DNA of 64,000 nucleotides from Devosia sp. (GTDB lineage Bacteria > Pseudomonadota > Alphaproteobacteria > Rhizobiales > Devosiaceae), in NCBI RefSeq assembly GCF_028290435.1, contig NZ_JAQGJV010000006.1, positions 1 to 64,000 of the forward strand, in the 5' to 3' direction. Shown here one piece after another: positions 15,838 through 23,961 of this stretch (positions within the stretch are counted from its first letter, which is position 1; every line of letters begins with the position of its first letter). The notes beneath the pieces are model-generated. The model saw nothing but the letters and a program-made list of their open reading frames with translations. It did not search any database and was not told the origin of the DNA. A program made the translations under genes and the position numbers.

Positions 15838-15990
15838 TTTCGGCTCCCCCCGTTGGTTGTTCACCTAACCAATGGCCACGGCACCTAAAGGGTTCCCTAT
15901 ACGTCAACATGCCGCCGTGTGAGTCTCAATTGCGCCACGCCCGTTGGCGGCCTATGGATGCCCCGAAACGACCCGCAAGGAGCATTGCCG

Positions 15991-16206
15991 ATGAGCGATC
16001 CCGACCGCCTCGCCGACCGGCTCGACGCGCTGGAAACCCGCATCGCCTATCAGGACGAGACTATCGAGGAGCTGAACGCCACCATCACCGCCCAATGGGC
16101 GGTGATCGACGCGCTCAGCCGCAAGGTAAACCTGCTCGATGAGCAGGCGCGGGCCGTCAGCAATATCGCCGATCCACGGACGGAACCGCCACCACCGCAT
16201 TATTGA
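15991..16206 (+). CDS. slyX: SlyX-family coiled-coil protein
   Basis: 71 residues from ATG 15991 (MSDPDRLADRLDALETRIAY) with AAGGAG 8 bases upstream. The pattern of an N-terminal heptad helix, then DETIEELNATITAQWAVIDA and a Pro-rich tail ending PPPPHY is typical for SlyX. It is a cytosolic protein of uncertain role. The VOC gene follows 15 bases downstream, so they probably share a transcript. Confidence 0.88.
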   Translation: MSDPDRLADRLDALETRIAYQDETIEELNATITAQWAVIDALSRKVNLLDEQARAVSNIADPRTEPPPPHY

Positions 16207-16221
16207 GGCGAGGAGGCACCC

Positions 16222-16572
16222 ATGACCGTTCGCCGCATCGTCCCCAATCTCGCCGCCGCCAACCCACAGGCAGCTCAGAAGTTCTATCGAGATTTTCTGG
16301 AACTCGACCTGGTCATGGACCAAGGCTGGATCCTGACCTTCGCCGCCGATGGATCGGCAAAGCCGCAATTGAGCGTCGCCAGCCAGGGCGGGTCCGGTAC
16401 CGAGGTGCCAACTCTCTCGATCGAGGTCGATGACGTCGACGCCATCCACAACCGCGCCGTCTCGCTCGGGCTCGAAATCGTCTACGCGATCACCGACGAA
16501 CCCTGGGGCGTCCGCCGCTTCTACGTCCGCGACCCGTTTGGCAATGTGATCAACCTCCTGTCGCACATCTGA
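16222..16572 (+). CDS. VOC/glyoxalase-fold protein
   Basis: 116 residues, one vicinal-oxygen-chelate module. It has RRIVPNLAAANPQAAQKFYR at the start and WGVRRFYVRDPFGNVINLL at the end, as in glyoxalase- and bleomycin-resistance-like proteins. Such proteins are metal enzymes or binding proteins working as dimers; the substrate is not predictable. It is co-oriented with slyX and followed by a terminator. Confidence 0.8.
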   Translation: MTVRRIVPNLAAANPQAAQKFYRDFLELDLVMDQGWILTFAADGSAKPQLSVASQGGSGTEVPTLSIEVDDVDAIHNRAVSLGLEIVYAITDEPWGVRRFYVRDPFGNVINLLSHI

Positions 16573-16578
16573 AATGCA

Positions 16579-16602
16579 AAAGGCCCGCCGAAGCGGGCCT
16601 TT
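16579..16602 (+). terminator. Rho-independent terminator after the VOC gene
   Basis: AAAGGCCCGC, CGAA loop, GCGGGCCTTT: a perfect 10-bp stem with A's and T's at the base, 7 bases after the stop. It is symmetrical enough to also stop pntB transcripts from the other side. Confidence 0.85.
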
Positions 16603-16604
16603 CC

Positions 16605-16742
16605 AATTTCGCGGCTCTTGCCGGAAACGGATTGTGGCGAGTCAGATAGCGTGGGTTCGCGAGAACCGGAGCGGATCGTACTTAAGTACGTGAGCACCGG
16701 AAGCGCAGAGTACCCGCTCTAGCTGGCCGCCAGAATTCGTTT
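16605..16742. repeat. Intergenic palindromic element downstream of pntB
   Basis: The gap between the VOC terminator and the pntB stop holds several nested palindromes: GGTTC-GCGA-GAACC (16654-16667), the perfect 14-mer CGTACTTAAGTACG (16677-16690), AGAG-TACCCG-CTCT and CTGG-CCG-CCAG. Two near-identical ACCGGAGCG / ACCGGAAGCG units flank the 14-mer. The layout looks like a dispersed palindromic element rather than a simple terminator. Copy number must be checked in the whole genome. Confidence 0.5.
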
Positions 16743-18149
16743 CTAGTGCCCGAGGGCTTTGACGATTTCCTCGGTCATCTTCTTCGCATCGCCAAACAGC
16801 ATCATGGTGTTGTCGCGGTAGAACAGCTCGTTCTGCACGCCGGCATAACCCGCCGCCATGCCGCGCTTGATGAACAGCACGGTGCCGGCGTCCTCGACGT
16901 TGAGCACGGGCATGCCATAGATCGGCGAGGTCTTGTCGGTCTTGGCGGCCGGGTTGGTCACGTCATTGGCGCCGATAACAAAGGCGACGTCAGACTGGGC
17001 GAACTCGGAGTTGATGTCTTCCAGCTCGAACACTTCGTCATAGGGCACATTGGCTTCGGCCAGCAGCACGTTCATGTGCCCCGGCATGCGGCCCGCCACC
17101 GGATGGATGGCGTATTTGACGGTGACGCCTTCCTTCTTGAGCAGGTCGGCCATTTCGCGCAGGGCATGCTGCGCCTGTGCCACCGCCATGCCGTAACCCG
17201 GCACGATGATGACCTTGCTGGCGTTCTTCATCAGGAAGGCGGCGTCGTCGGCCGCGCCCTGCTTGACCGGACGATTGTCTTCGCCCTTGTCGGCCGCCGC
17301 GCCGCTGTCGCCGCCGAACCCGCCCAGGATCACCGAAATGAAGCTGCGGTTCATCGCCTTGCACATGATGTAGCTCAGGATCGCGCCCGAGGAGCCCACC
17401 AGCGCGCCGGTGATGATCAGCGCGGTATTGCCCAGCGTGAAGCCGATACCCGCCGCCGCCCAGCCCGAATAGGAATTGAGCATGGAGACGACCACCGGCA
17501 TGTCGGCGCCGCCGATCGGGATGATCATCAACCCGCCGAGAACCAGCGCCAGCACGGTGATCAGCCAGAAATAGACCGGGTTGCCCGTCGTGGTCAGCAG
17601 ATAGACCAGCACGATCAGCGCCACGCCGAGCACGATGTGGATGGCGTGCCGGGCCGGCAGGATGATCGGCTTGCCGCTCATATTGCCGTTGAGCTTGGCG
17701 AAAGCGATGATCGAGCCAGTGAAGGTGAAGGCGCCGATGGCCACGCCGATCGACATTTCGACCAGCGCCTGCGCATGGATCGCGCCCACTTCACCGATGC
17801 CGAAGGCTTCAGGCGCGTAAAGCGCTGCTGCGGCCACGAACACCGCGGCGAGACCCACCAGCGAGTGGAAAGCCGCAACCAGCTGCGGCATGTCGGTCAT
17901 CTTGACCGTGCGCGCCATATAGGCGCCGATGCCGCCGCCGAGCGCAATGCCGCCGATGATCAGCACCCAGCTGACAACATCGACCGGAGCCGCCAGCGCC
18001 AGCGTGGTCAGGATGGCAATACCCATGCCGATCATGCCGAAACGATTGCCCTGCTGGGCCGAGCGGGGATTGGAAAGCCCGCGCAGCGCCAGGATGAACA
18101 GCACGCCCGAGACCAAGTAGAGAAGGGCGGCGATATCCGCGTTGATCAT
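16743..18149 (-). CDS. pntB: NAD(P) transhydrogenase subunit beta
   Basis: 468 residues. An N-terminal membrane domain with about nine helices and proton-channel character is followed by the cytosolic NADP(H)-binding domain III (VIIVPGYGMAVAQAQHALRE, VKYAIHPVAGRMPGHMNVLL, FVIGANDVTNPAAKTDK and the MFGDAKK ending). With PntAA and PntAB it uses proton-motive force to reduce NADP+ with NADH at the inner membrane. Last gene of the pntAA-pntAB-pntB operon; the start lies 5 bases after the pntAB stop. Confidence 0.95.
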   Translation of the reverse strand: MINADIAALLYLVSGVLFILALRGLSNPRSAQQGNRFGMIGMGIAILTTLALAAPVDVVSWVLIIGGIALGGGIGAYMARTVKMTDMPQLVAAFHSLVGLAAVFVAAAALYAPEAFGIGEVGAIHAQALVEMSIGVAIGAFTFTGSIIAFAKLNGNMSGKPIILPARHAIHIVLGVALIVLVYLLTTTGNPVYFWLITVLALVLGGLMIIPIGGADMPVVVSMLNSYSGWAAAGIGFTLGNTALIITGALVGSSGAILSYIMCKAMNRSFISVILGGFGGDSGAAADKGEDNRPVKQGAADDAAFLMKNASKVIIVPGYGMAVAQAQHALREMADLLKKEGVTVKYAIHPVAGRMPGHMNVLLAEANVPYDEVFELEDINSEFAQSDVAFVIGANDVTNPAAKTDKTSPIYGMPVLNVEDAGTVLFIKRGMAAGYAGVQNELFYRDNTMMLFGDAKKMTEEIVKALGH

Positions 18150-18154
18150 GGCGG

Positions 18155-18457
18155 TTAGCCCTTCTTCTTATACATTGCCAGCATGCGCTGGGTGACGAGG
18201 AACCCGCCGAAGATATTGACGCTGGCAAATACCAGCGCGATGAAGCCGAAGGCCTTGGAAACCCAATTGCCGTCAGCCGCCAACTGTACGCCCACGGCGA
18301 GCAAGGCACCCACCACGATCACCGAAGAAATGGCATTGGTCACGCTCATCAGCGGCGTGTGCAGCGCCGGGGTGACCGACCAGACCACGAAATAGCCCAC
18401 GAAAATCGCCAGCACGAAAATGGCGAGCCGGAAGGTGAAGGGATCGATGGCTTCCAT
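18155..18457 (-). CDS. pntAB: NAD(P) transhydrogenase subunit alpha, membrane part
   Basis: 100 residues with three hydrophobic segments ([58 protein letters not shown]), the split alpha-2 subunit found in alphaproteobacteria and Rhodospirillum. It supplies membrane helices of domain II. The ATG at 18457 directly follows the pntAA stop. Confidence 0.93.
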   Translation of the reverse strand: MEAIDPFTFRLAIFVLAIFVGYFVVWSVTPALHTPLMSVTNAISSVIVVGALLAVGVQLAADGNWVSKAFGFIALVFASVNIFGGFLVTQRMLAMYKKKG

Positions 18458-19990
18458 TTACTTGGCATCCTTGGCTGTGGTTGCGGGCTTCTTCGGCGCC
18501 GCCGGCTTCTTGGCTGCAGGTTTCTTGGCGACCGGAGCGGCAGTTGCCGCCTCGGTCACGGCTGCAACCTTCTTGGCGGCAGGCTTGGCCTTGGGCGCGA
18601 CCAGAGCAACAGCTACGGCGGCGGCCGGCACGGATTGTTCCACGCCAGGCGCGGCCTTCTTGGGCGCATCCGCCATGGCCGGAACGACGACCGGCTTCGC
18701 TACAGCTTTCTTGGCAGGTGCCTTCTTGGCCGGAACCGCGCTGACGGCGCCGGTCTTGACCGGCGCAGCCTGCGGCTCGGCCTTGGTGGCCGCGACTGGC
18801 TTCTTCGGCGCAGCCTTGGCCACTGCGGCCGGCTTGGCTTCAGCAACCGGGGCAGCCGCTGCGGCCACAAACTGCGGATGCACCACCGCGCCATCGCGCG
18901 TCAGCACAGTCGCCTTGACCAGTTCGTCATCCCAGTTGATCGCCAGGACCTTGGTCTTGGCGTCGATCAGCGTGGTGACGAAGGCCAACAGGTTTCGCGC
19001 ATAGAGCTGGCTAGCCGTGGTGGGGATACGACCCTGCACGTTGGTATAGCCGATGATCTTGACGCTGTTGTGCTCGATGATCTTGCCCGGCACCGTCAGC
19101 TCGACATTGCCGCCGCGTTCCGCCGCCAGATCGACGATGATCGAGCCCGGAGCCATCGATTCCACCATCGCCTTGGTGATCAGCCGCGGCGCGGGGCGCC
19201 CCGGGATCAGCGCGGTGGTGATGACGATATCCTGCTTGGCAATATGCGAGGCGGTCAGTTCAGCCTGCTTGGCCTGGTATTCGGCGCTCATCTGCTTGGC
19301 ATAGCCGCCAGCGGTTTCGGCCTGCTTGAATTCCTCGTCCTCGACGGCAACGAACTTGCCACCGAGCGACTCGACCTGTTCTTTGGCTGCCGGCCGCACG
19401 TCGGTGGCCGAGACCACTGCGCCCAGCCGCTTGGCCGTGGCAATCGCCTGCAGCCCGGCAACGCCGGCGCCCATCACGAACACCTTGGCCGGACGAACCG
19501 TACCGGCAGCGGTCATCATCATTGGGAAAGCACGGTCGAATTCCGCCGCCGCGTCGATGACGCCCTGATAGCCGGCCAGATTGGCCTGCGACGACAGGAT
19601 ATCCATCACCTGGGCGCGCGTAATGCGCGGCATGAATTCCATGGAGACAGCGGTGACGCCCGCTTTGGCCAAAGCGGCCAATTCGACATTATTGCCATAG
19701 GGGTCGAGCGCACCGATCAGCAGCGCGCCCTTGGCCACGCCATTCAGGCTCGCCGCCGTCGGACGGCGCACCGTCAGGACGATTTCGGCATCCTTGAGCG
19801 CCGCCGCGGCGGTCGTCGCCACGCTGGCACCGGCCGCCGCATAATCGGCGTCGGGAATGCGCGCGCCGAGCCCGGCTCCCGCTTCGATCGAGACGCTGGC
19901 GCCCAGCGCGATCAGCTTGCCCACGGTTTCCGGAGTGGCCGCGACGCGGTTTTCTCCCTCGACGCGCTCGCGGACGATTGCGATTTTCAT
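18458..19990 (-). CDS. pntAA: NAD(P) transhydrogenase subunit alpha, NAD-binding part, with long Lys/Ala/Pro tail
   Basis: 510 residues. Residues 1-370 are a normal domain I, the cytosolic NAD(H)-binding subunit (MKIAIVRERVEGENRVAATP, VFVMGAGVAGLQAIATAKRL, RGGNVELTVPGKII, the NVQGRIPTTASQLYA loop). Residues about 375-510 are an unusual low-complexity extension of Ala, Lys, Pro and Val with repeated AKKPAAKKPA-type units, like a histone H1 C-terminus. The split subunit is usually about 380 residues, so the tail adds roughly 135. The DNA of the tail is in frame and ends in a stop abutting the pntAB start, so it is probably real. First gene of the operon. Confidence 0.92.
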   Translation of the reverse strand: MKIAIVRERVEGENRVAATPETVGKLIALGASVSIEAGAGLGARIPDADYAAAGASVATTAAAALKDAEIVLTVRRPTAASLNGVAKGALLIGALDPYGNNVELAALAKAGVTAVSMEFMPRITRAQVMDILSSQANLAGYQGVIDAAAEFDRAFPMMMTAAGTVRPAKVFVMGAGVAGLQAIATAKRLGAVVSATDVRPAAKEQVESLGGKFVAVEDEEFKQAETAGGYAKQMSAEYQAKQAELTASHIAKQDIVITTALIPGRPAPRLITKAMVESMAPGSIIVDLAAERGGNVELTVPGKIIEHNSVKIIGYTNVQGRIPTTASQLYARNLLAFVTTLIDAKTKVLAINWDDELVKATVLTRDGAVVHPQFVAAAAAPVAEAKPAAVAKAAPKKPVAATKAEPQAAPVKTGAVSAVPAKKAPAKKAVAKPVVVPAMADAPKKAAPGVEQSVPAAAVAVALVAPKAKPAAKKVAAVTEAATAAPVAKKPAAKKPAAPKKPATTAKDAK

Positions 19991-20086
19991 GCCGTTTCTC
20001 CTCCGGCAGCCGGCGCGTCCGAACGGACCCGCGGCATGCGGTCAAACTTCATCAATGGGCTGATGCGCCACTCAGGCAGGTAAGCG

Positions 20087-20106
20087 TGGTCGCGCCGAGA
20101 CGCGAC
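20087..20106 (-). terminator. Weak hairpin after the oxidase subunit IV gene
   Basis: GGTCGCG (20087-20093) and CGCGACC (20100-20106) form a 7-bp stem just downstream of the subunit IV stop on the minus strand. There is no T run, so it may only be a pause or mRNA end-protecting hairpin before pntAA. Confidence 0.35.
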
Positions 20107-20112
20107 CTGGGC

Positions 20113-20352
20113 TTATTTGCGCGACAGCATTGCCAGCACCGCCGGCACCACGACCGACGCCAGGATCAGCACCACACCCAACACCGGCTGTGCACCGATG
20201 ATGGCAAAATACAGCCCGATCACCAGGATCACCAAGCTCAGGACGCCGTACTTTACCAGCGACACGAACCCGTCATAGGTCCGCTGGTGTTCGGCGTAAT
20301 CCATCGCGCTTTCGTTGATCATTGCGGGCAGTGGTTCGTGCTTGCTAGCCAT
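20113..20352 (-). CDS. aa3-type cytochrome c oxidase subunit IV-like protein
   Basis: 79 residues with the signature AMDYAEHQRTYDGFVSLVKY followed by two hydrophobic stretches (YGVLSLVILVIGLYFAIIGA and VLGVVLILASVVVPAVLAML). This matches the small subunit IV of alphaproteobacterial aa3 oxidases, an inner-membrane protein of unclear catalytic need. Orphan location next to the transhydrogenase operon, away from other cox genes. Confidence 0.85.
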   Translation of the reverse strand: MASKHEPLPAMINESAMDYAEHQRTYDGFVSLVKYGVLSLVILVIGLYFAIIGAQPVLGVVLILASVVVPAVLAMLSRK

Positions 20353-20398
20353 TTCATCCTCGGAAATAAAGCGGGCCTAAAGTCTATTCGCCCAAAGT

Positions 20399-22207
20399 TC
20401 AATTCGGGCTGGTTGCTTCCAGTTCGTCGATCAGGCCCTCGATCATCGAAAGCCCCAAAGACCAGAATTGCGGGTCTTTCGCGTCCAGACCAAACGGCGC
20501 CAGCAGTTCGGAATGATGCTTGGAGCCACCGGCCTTCAACAACTCGAAATACCGTTCAGCAAAGCCGTCTTCGGACTTCTCATACTGCGCGTAGAGCGAG
20601 TTCACAAGGCAGTCGCCGAACGCGTAGGCATAGACGTAGAACGGCGAGTGGATGAAGTGCGGGATATAGCTCCAGAAGATGTCGTAGCCCTCGTTGAGCA
20701 CGATGCCGTCGCCCAGCGATTCTGCCTGTACTTCCAGCCAGATGGCGTTGATCTCCTCGGTCCGCAACTCGCCCAAACGGCGCGCTGTGTGCACTTTGCG
20801 CTCGAAGGTATAGAAGGCGATCTGCCGCACCACGGTGTTGAGCATGTCCTCCACCTTGGAGGACAGCAGCGCGAACCGTTGCTTGGAATCCGTAGTCTTC
20901 GCCAGCAATGAGCGGAACGTCAGCATTTCGCCGAACACCGACGCCGTCTCGGCCAGCGTCAGCGGCGTATTGCTGAGCAGAGGGCCTTGCGCCGCCGCTA
21001 GCCGCTGGTGCACGCCGTGGCCCAGTTCATGGGCAAGCGTCATGATATCGCGCGAGCGGCCCATATAGTTGAGCATCAGATAGGGATGCGCGCTCGGCAC
21101 CGTCGGATGCGCGAAGGCGCCGCTGAGCTTGCCATCGGCGGTCGGCGCGTCGATCCAGCCTGAATCAAAGAACGGCGCAGCGACTTCCGCCAGCTTGGGC
21201 GAAAACTTGCCATAGGCCTCCATCACTGTGGCCTTGGCGGTCTCCCAGTCCCAGGTCCGCTCGTCGCTGGTCGGCAGCGGCGCATTGCGGTCCCAGGCAT
21301 TGAGCGCGTCCTTGCCGAACCACTTGGCCTTCATCTTGTAATAGCGATGGCTCAGCCGCGGATAGGCGTCGCGCACCGCGCTTTGCAGCGCATCGACCAC
21401 TTCGCGCTCCACCGAATTGGCCATATGGCGGCTATCGGCGATATCCTGATAGCCTCGCCAGCGGTCGGAGATTTCCTTATCCTTGGCCAGCACATTGGTG
21501 ATGTGGGTGAACAGCCGGCCATTCTCGCTCAGCGTCTTGCTGACGGCCTTATAGGCACTCTCGCGCTTCTTCTCGTCCCGCTCGGACAGCAGATGCAGCG
21601 TCGCTTCCAGCGTCAGCGTCTCGCCATCAACCTCCAGCCGCAGGCTCGCCAGCGTCTCGTCATAGAGCCGGTTCCAGGCTGAATAGGCGGTCACCGACTT
21701 GTCGTGGAACAGCTCTTCCAGCTTGTCTTCGAGCTGATAGGGCTTGGCCTTGCGCAATTCGGCAAACCAGGTGCGATAGCGCGACAGCTCAGTGTTCTGC
21801 GCAAAGGCCGCTTCCAGCACGTCGTCCTCGATCCGGTTCAGTTCCAGATCGAAGAACAACACCTTGGTGGAAAGGTTGGTCAGCGCCTCATTGGTGTCGC
21901 CCATGAACTTGGCGCGATCGGGATCGGTGGTGTTCTGCGCATATTGCAGGAACGAAAATGAGCCGATCTTACCTGTGAGATCGCCCAAAGCCTCGGTCCG
22001 CTTGATCGCCTCGATCAGCTTGCCAGCCTTGGTGAGCTCAATGAGCTTGCCCTTGTAATCCGCCTCGAACGCGACTGCGTCCGCCTTGGCCTGCTCCAGA
22101 TCGCGGGCAAACTCCGGCCCATCCTTGCTCGGATAAAGGTCCGATAAATCCCATACCGGCAAGGTCCCGAACTGATTGTGCCCCTTTTGCGCGGCTTGGT
22201 CGGTCAT
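20399..22207 (-). CDS. pepF: Oligoendopeptidase F (M3 family zinc peptidase)
   Basis: 602 residues from ATG 22207 (MTDQAAQKGHNQFGTLPVWD). The zinc site is LAHELGHGVHQ (HExxH) near residue 395-400, followed by the downstream glutamate region (LTLAETASVFGEMLTF). Full length for PepF/M3B. It is a cytosolic enzyme that cuts oligopeptides of roughly 7-17 residues. The frame is open upstream to 22303 but that part lacks homology. The gene is single and divergent from the sigma-54 response regulator. Confidence 0.93.
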   Translation of the reverse strand: MTDQAAQKGHNQFGTLPVWDLSDLYPSKDGPEFARDLEQAKADAVAFEADYKGKLIELTKAGKLIEAIKRTEALGDLTGKIGSFSFLQYAQNTTDPDRAKFMGDTNEALTNLSTKVLFFDLELNRIEDDVLEAAFAQNTELSRYRTWFAELRKAKPYQLEDKLEELFHDKSVTAYSAWNRLYDETLASLRLEVDGETLTLEATLHLLSERDEKKRESAYKAVSKTLSENGRLFTHITNVLAKDKEISDRWRGYQDIADSRHMANSVEREVVDALQSAVRDAYPRLSHRYYKMKAKWFGKDALNAWDRNAPLPTSDERTWDWETAKATVMEAYGKFSPKLAEVAAPFFDSGWIDAPTADGKLSGAFAHPTVPSAHPYLMLNYMGRSRDIMTLAHELGHGVHQRLAAAQGPLLSNTPLTLAETASVFGEMLTFRSLLAKTTDSKQRFALLSSKVEDMLNTVVRQIAFYTFERKVHTARRLGELRTEEINAIWLEVQAESLGDGIVLNEGYDIFWSYIPHFIHSPFYVYAYAFGDCLVNSLYAQYEKSEDGFAERYFELLKAGGSKHHSELLAPFGLDAKDPQFWSLGLSMIEGLIDELEATSPN

Positions 22208-22402
22208 GGCTTGAGTCTCCGGACGGTCAAAAAATGTGCGCGGACCATAGCCAGCGAGCGCGGCGATGTGAAGGGTTTTGCAGTCCCGACCAAAACCGCC
22301 CATCCGGCAAAATCCTCATGATTAATCCCCTCTTAAGTCCCAGCCGTCACACTCCTCCCAAAACGGCACACCGCGATTCGAGCGGGAAACGACCGAGGTC
22401 CA

Positions 22403-23887
22403 ATGACGCGCGTTCTGATAGTTGACGATGATCCGGTGCAGTTGCGCCTCACCGCCGAAGTCGCCAACCGCGCCGGCTTCAAGCCCCTCCTCGCCACCGG
22501 CGGCGAGCAGGCACTGACGATTCTGCGCGACGACCGCAATATCGGCGCCATGATCCTCGATCTGGTCATGCCCGACCTCGATGGCATGGGCGTGATGGAA
22601 GTCATGGCCCGCGAGGGCCTCAACACCCCCGTCATCATCCAGACCGCCAATGCCTCGCTCGAAACTGTCGTCACCGCCATGCGGCAGGGCGCGGTCGATT
22701 ATTTCGTCAAGCCGGTCGCCCCCGAGCGCCTGATCATATCCTTGCGCAATGCCATGAAGCTGGATGCGCTCGAAGCCGCCGTCCGCTCCGAACGCTCGCG
22801 CCGCTCCGGCACCTTCACCGCCGCCGATATGATCGCCAAGGCCCCCACCATGGCGCGCGTTCTGTCGCTTTGCGCCAAGGCCGCCAAGTCGACGATCCCC
22901 GTGCTAGTCGAAGGGGAAACCGGCGTCGGCAAGGAACTGATCGCCCGCATCATCCAGGGCACCGGCGACCGTGCCGGCAAGCCGTTCATCACCGTCAATT
23001 GCGGGGCCATCCCGCCCAATCTGGTGGAATCGATCCTCTTCGGTCACAAGAAGGGCAGCTTCACCGGCGCCACGTCGGACCAGCCCGGCAAGTTCGCCGA
23101 AGCCCATAACGGCACGCTGTTCCTAGACGAAGTCGGCGAATTGCCGCTCGAAACCCAGGTCAAACTGCTGCGTGCTTTGCAGGAGGGCGAGATTGAGCCT
23201 GTCGGCGCCAGCAAGCCCGAGCGCGTCAATGTCCGCGTCATCTCCGCCACCAATCGGCGCCTGCTGAACCTGGCCAAATCCGGCGAGTTCCGCGAAGACC
23301 TCTATTACCGCCTCAACGTCTTCCCGATCTACGTGCCGCCCTTGCGCGAGCGCCTAGAGGACGTGCCGGCGCTGGTGGCCCATTTCATCGCCCGCTTCGC
23401 CGCCGAAGCCGGCAAGCGCGTCATCGGCATCTCGCCCGTCGCGCTCGACCTGCTCGCCAGCTACGCCTGGCCGGGCAATATCCGCCAACTCGAAAACGCG
23501 GTGTACCGCGCCATCGTGCTGACCGATGGCGCCTACCTCGAAAGCGTGGATTTTCCGCAGATCGTCGCCCAGATCAATGGCCGCGAACTCGCCGCCAGCG
23601 CCATCGAAACGGCACCACTACAGCAAAGCCCGATCCACATCGACGACGCGCTGGGCCGCCAGCGCTATGCGCCCGAAGCGCCAGCCGCCATCGACCGCTT
23701 TATCGCCCCCACGGGCGAAGTCACTGCGCTGGCCGAAATCGAGCGTGCCGCCATCGTCTTTGCCATCGAGCACTATGGTGGGCGCATGTCGCAAGTCGCC
23801 CGCGCCCTCAAAATCGGCCGCTCGACGCTGTACCGAAAGCTGCACGAATACGGCCTCGCCGAAACCCTGCTGAGTGACGCTGCCTGA
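22403..23887 (+). CDS. Sigma-54-dependent response regulator (NtrC class)
   Basis: 494 residues in three domains. A receiver domain (1-120; acidic VDDD, phospho-Asp in ILDLVMPDLDG, KP near residue 110) is followed by a AAA+ domain (about 150-385: Walker A EGETGVGKE, Walker B GTLFLDEVGEL) and a Fis-type helix-turn-helix (450-490: MSQVARALKIGRSTLYRKLH). The sigma-54 contact loop reads GSFTGA rather than GAFTGA. No histidine kinase lies in the window, so the partner and targets are unknown. It may act on the following phoX or on distant genes. Confidence 0.9.
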   Translation: MTRVLIVDDDPVQLRLTAEVANRAGFKPLLATGGEQALTILRDDRNIGAMILDLVMPDLDGMGVMEVMAREGLNTPVIIQTANASLETVVTAMRQGAVDYFVKPVAPERLIISLRNAMKLDALEAAVRSERSRRSGTFTAADMIAKAPTMARVLSLCAKAAKSTIPVLVEGETGVGKELIARIIQGTGDRAGKPFITVNCGAIPPNLVESILFGHKKGSFTGATSDQPGKFAEAHNGTLFLDEVGELPLETQVKLLRALQEGEIEPVGASKPERVNVRVISATNRRLLNLAKSGEFREDLYYRLNVFPIYVPPLRERLEDVPALVAHFIARFAAEAGKRVIGISPVALDLLASYAWPGNIRQLENAVYRAIVLTDGAYLESVDFPQIVAQINGRELAASAIETAPLQQSPIHIDDALGRQRYAPEAPAAIDRFIAPTGEVTALAEIERAAIVFAIEHYGGRMSQVARALKIGRSTLYRKLHEYGLAETLLSDAA

Positions 23888-23897
23888 ATCGGGCGCA

Positions 23898-23915
23898 CTG
23901 TCACGTAACCTTCGT
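23898..23915 (+). promoter_or_regulatory. Weak candidate Pho box upstream of phoX
   Basis: CTGTCAC at 23898-23904 is one good Pho-box half (consensus CTGTCAT). The sequence 11 bases later, CCTTCGT, matches only four of seven positions. Its place 50 bases before a PhoX gene makes phosphate control plausible but not shown. Confidence 0.3.
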
Positions 23916-23961
23916 CTAGCCATGAAAAAGCTCCGCGCCATCAGCAAGCCCAGGAGCGTCC

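Noticed and set aside
16746-18158. 470-codon open frame antisense to pntB
   Set aside because: His/Asp/Arg/Gln-rich shadow of pntB, which is unmistakable on the other strand.
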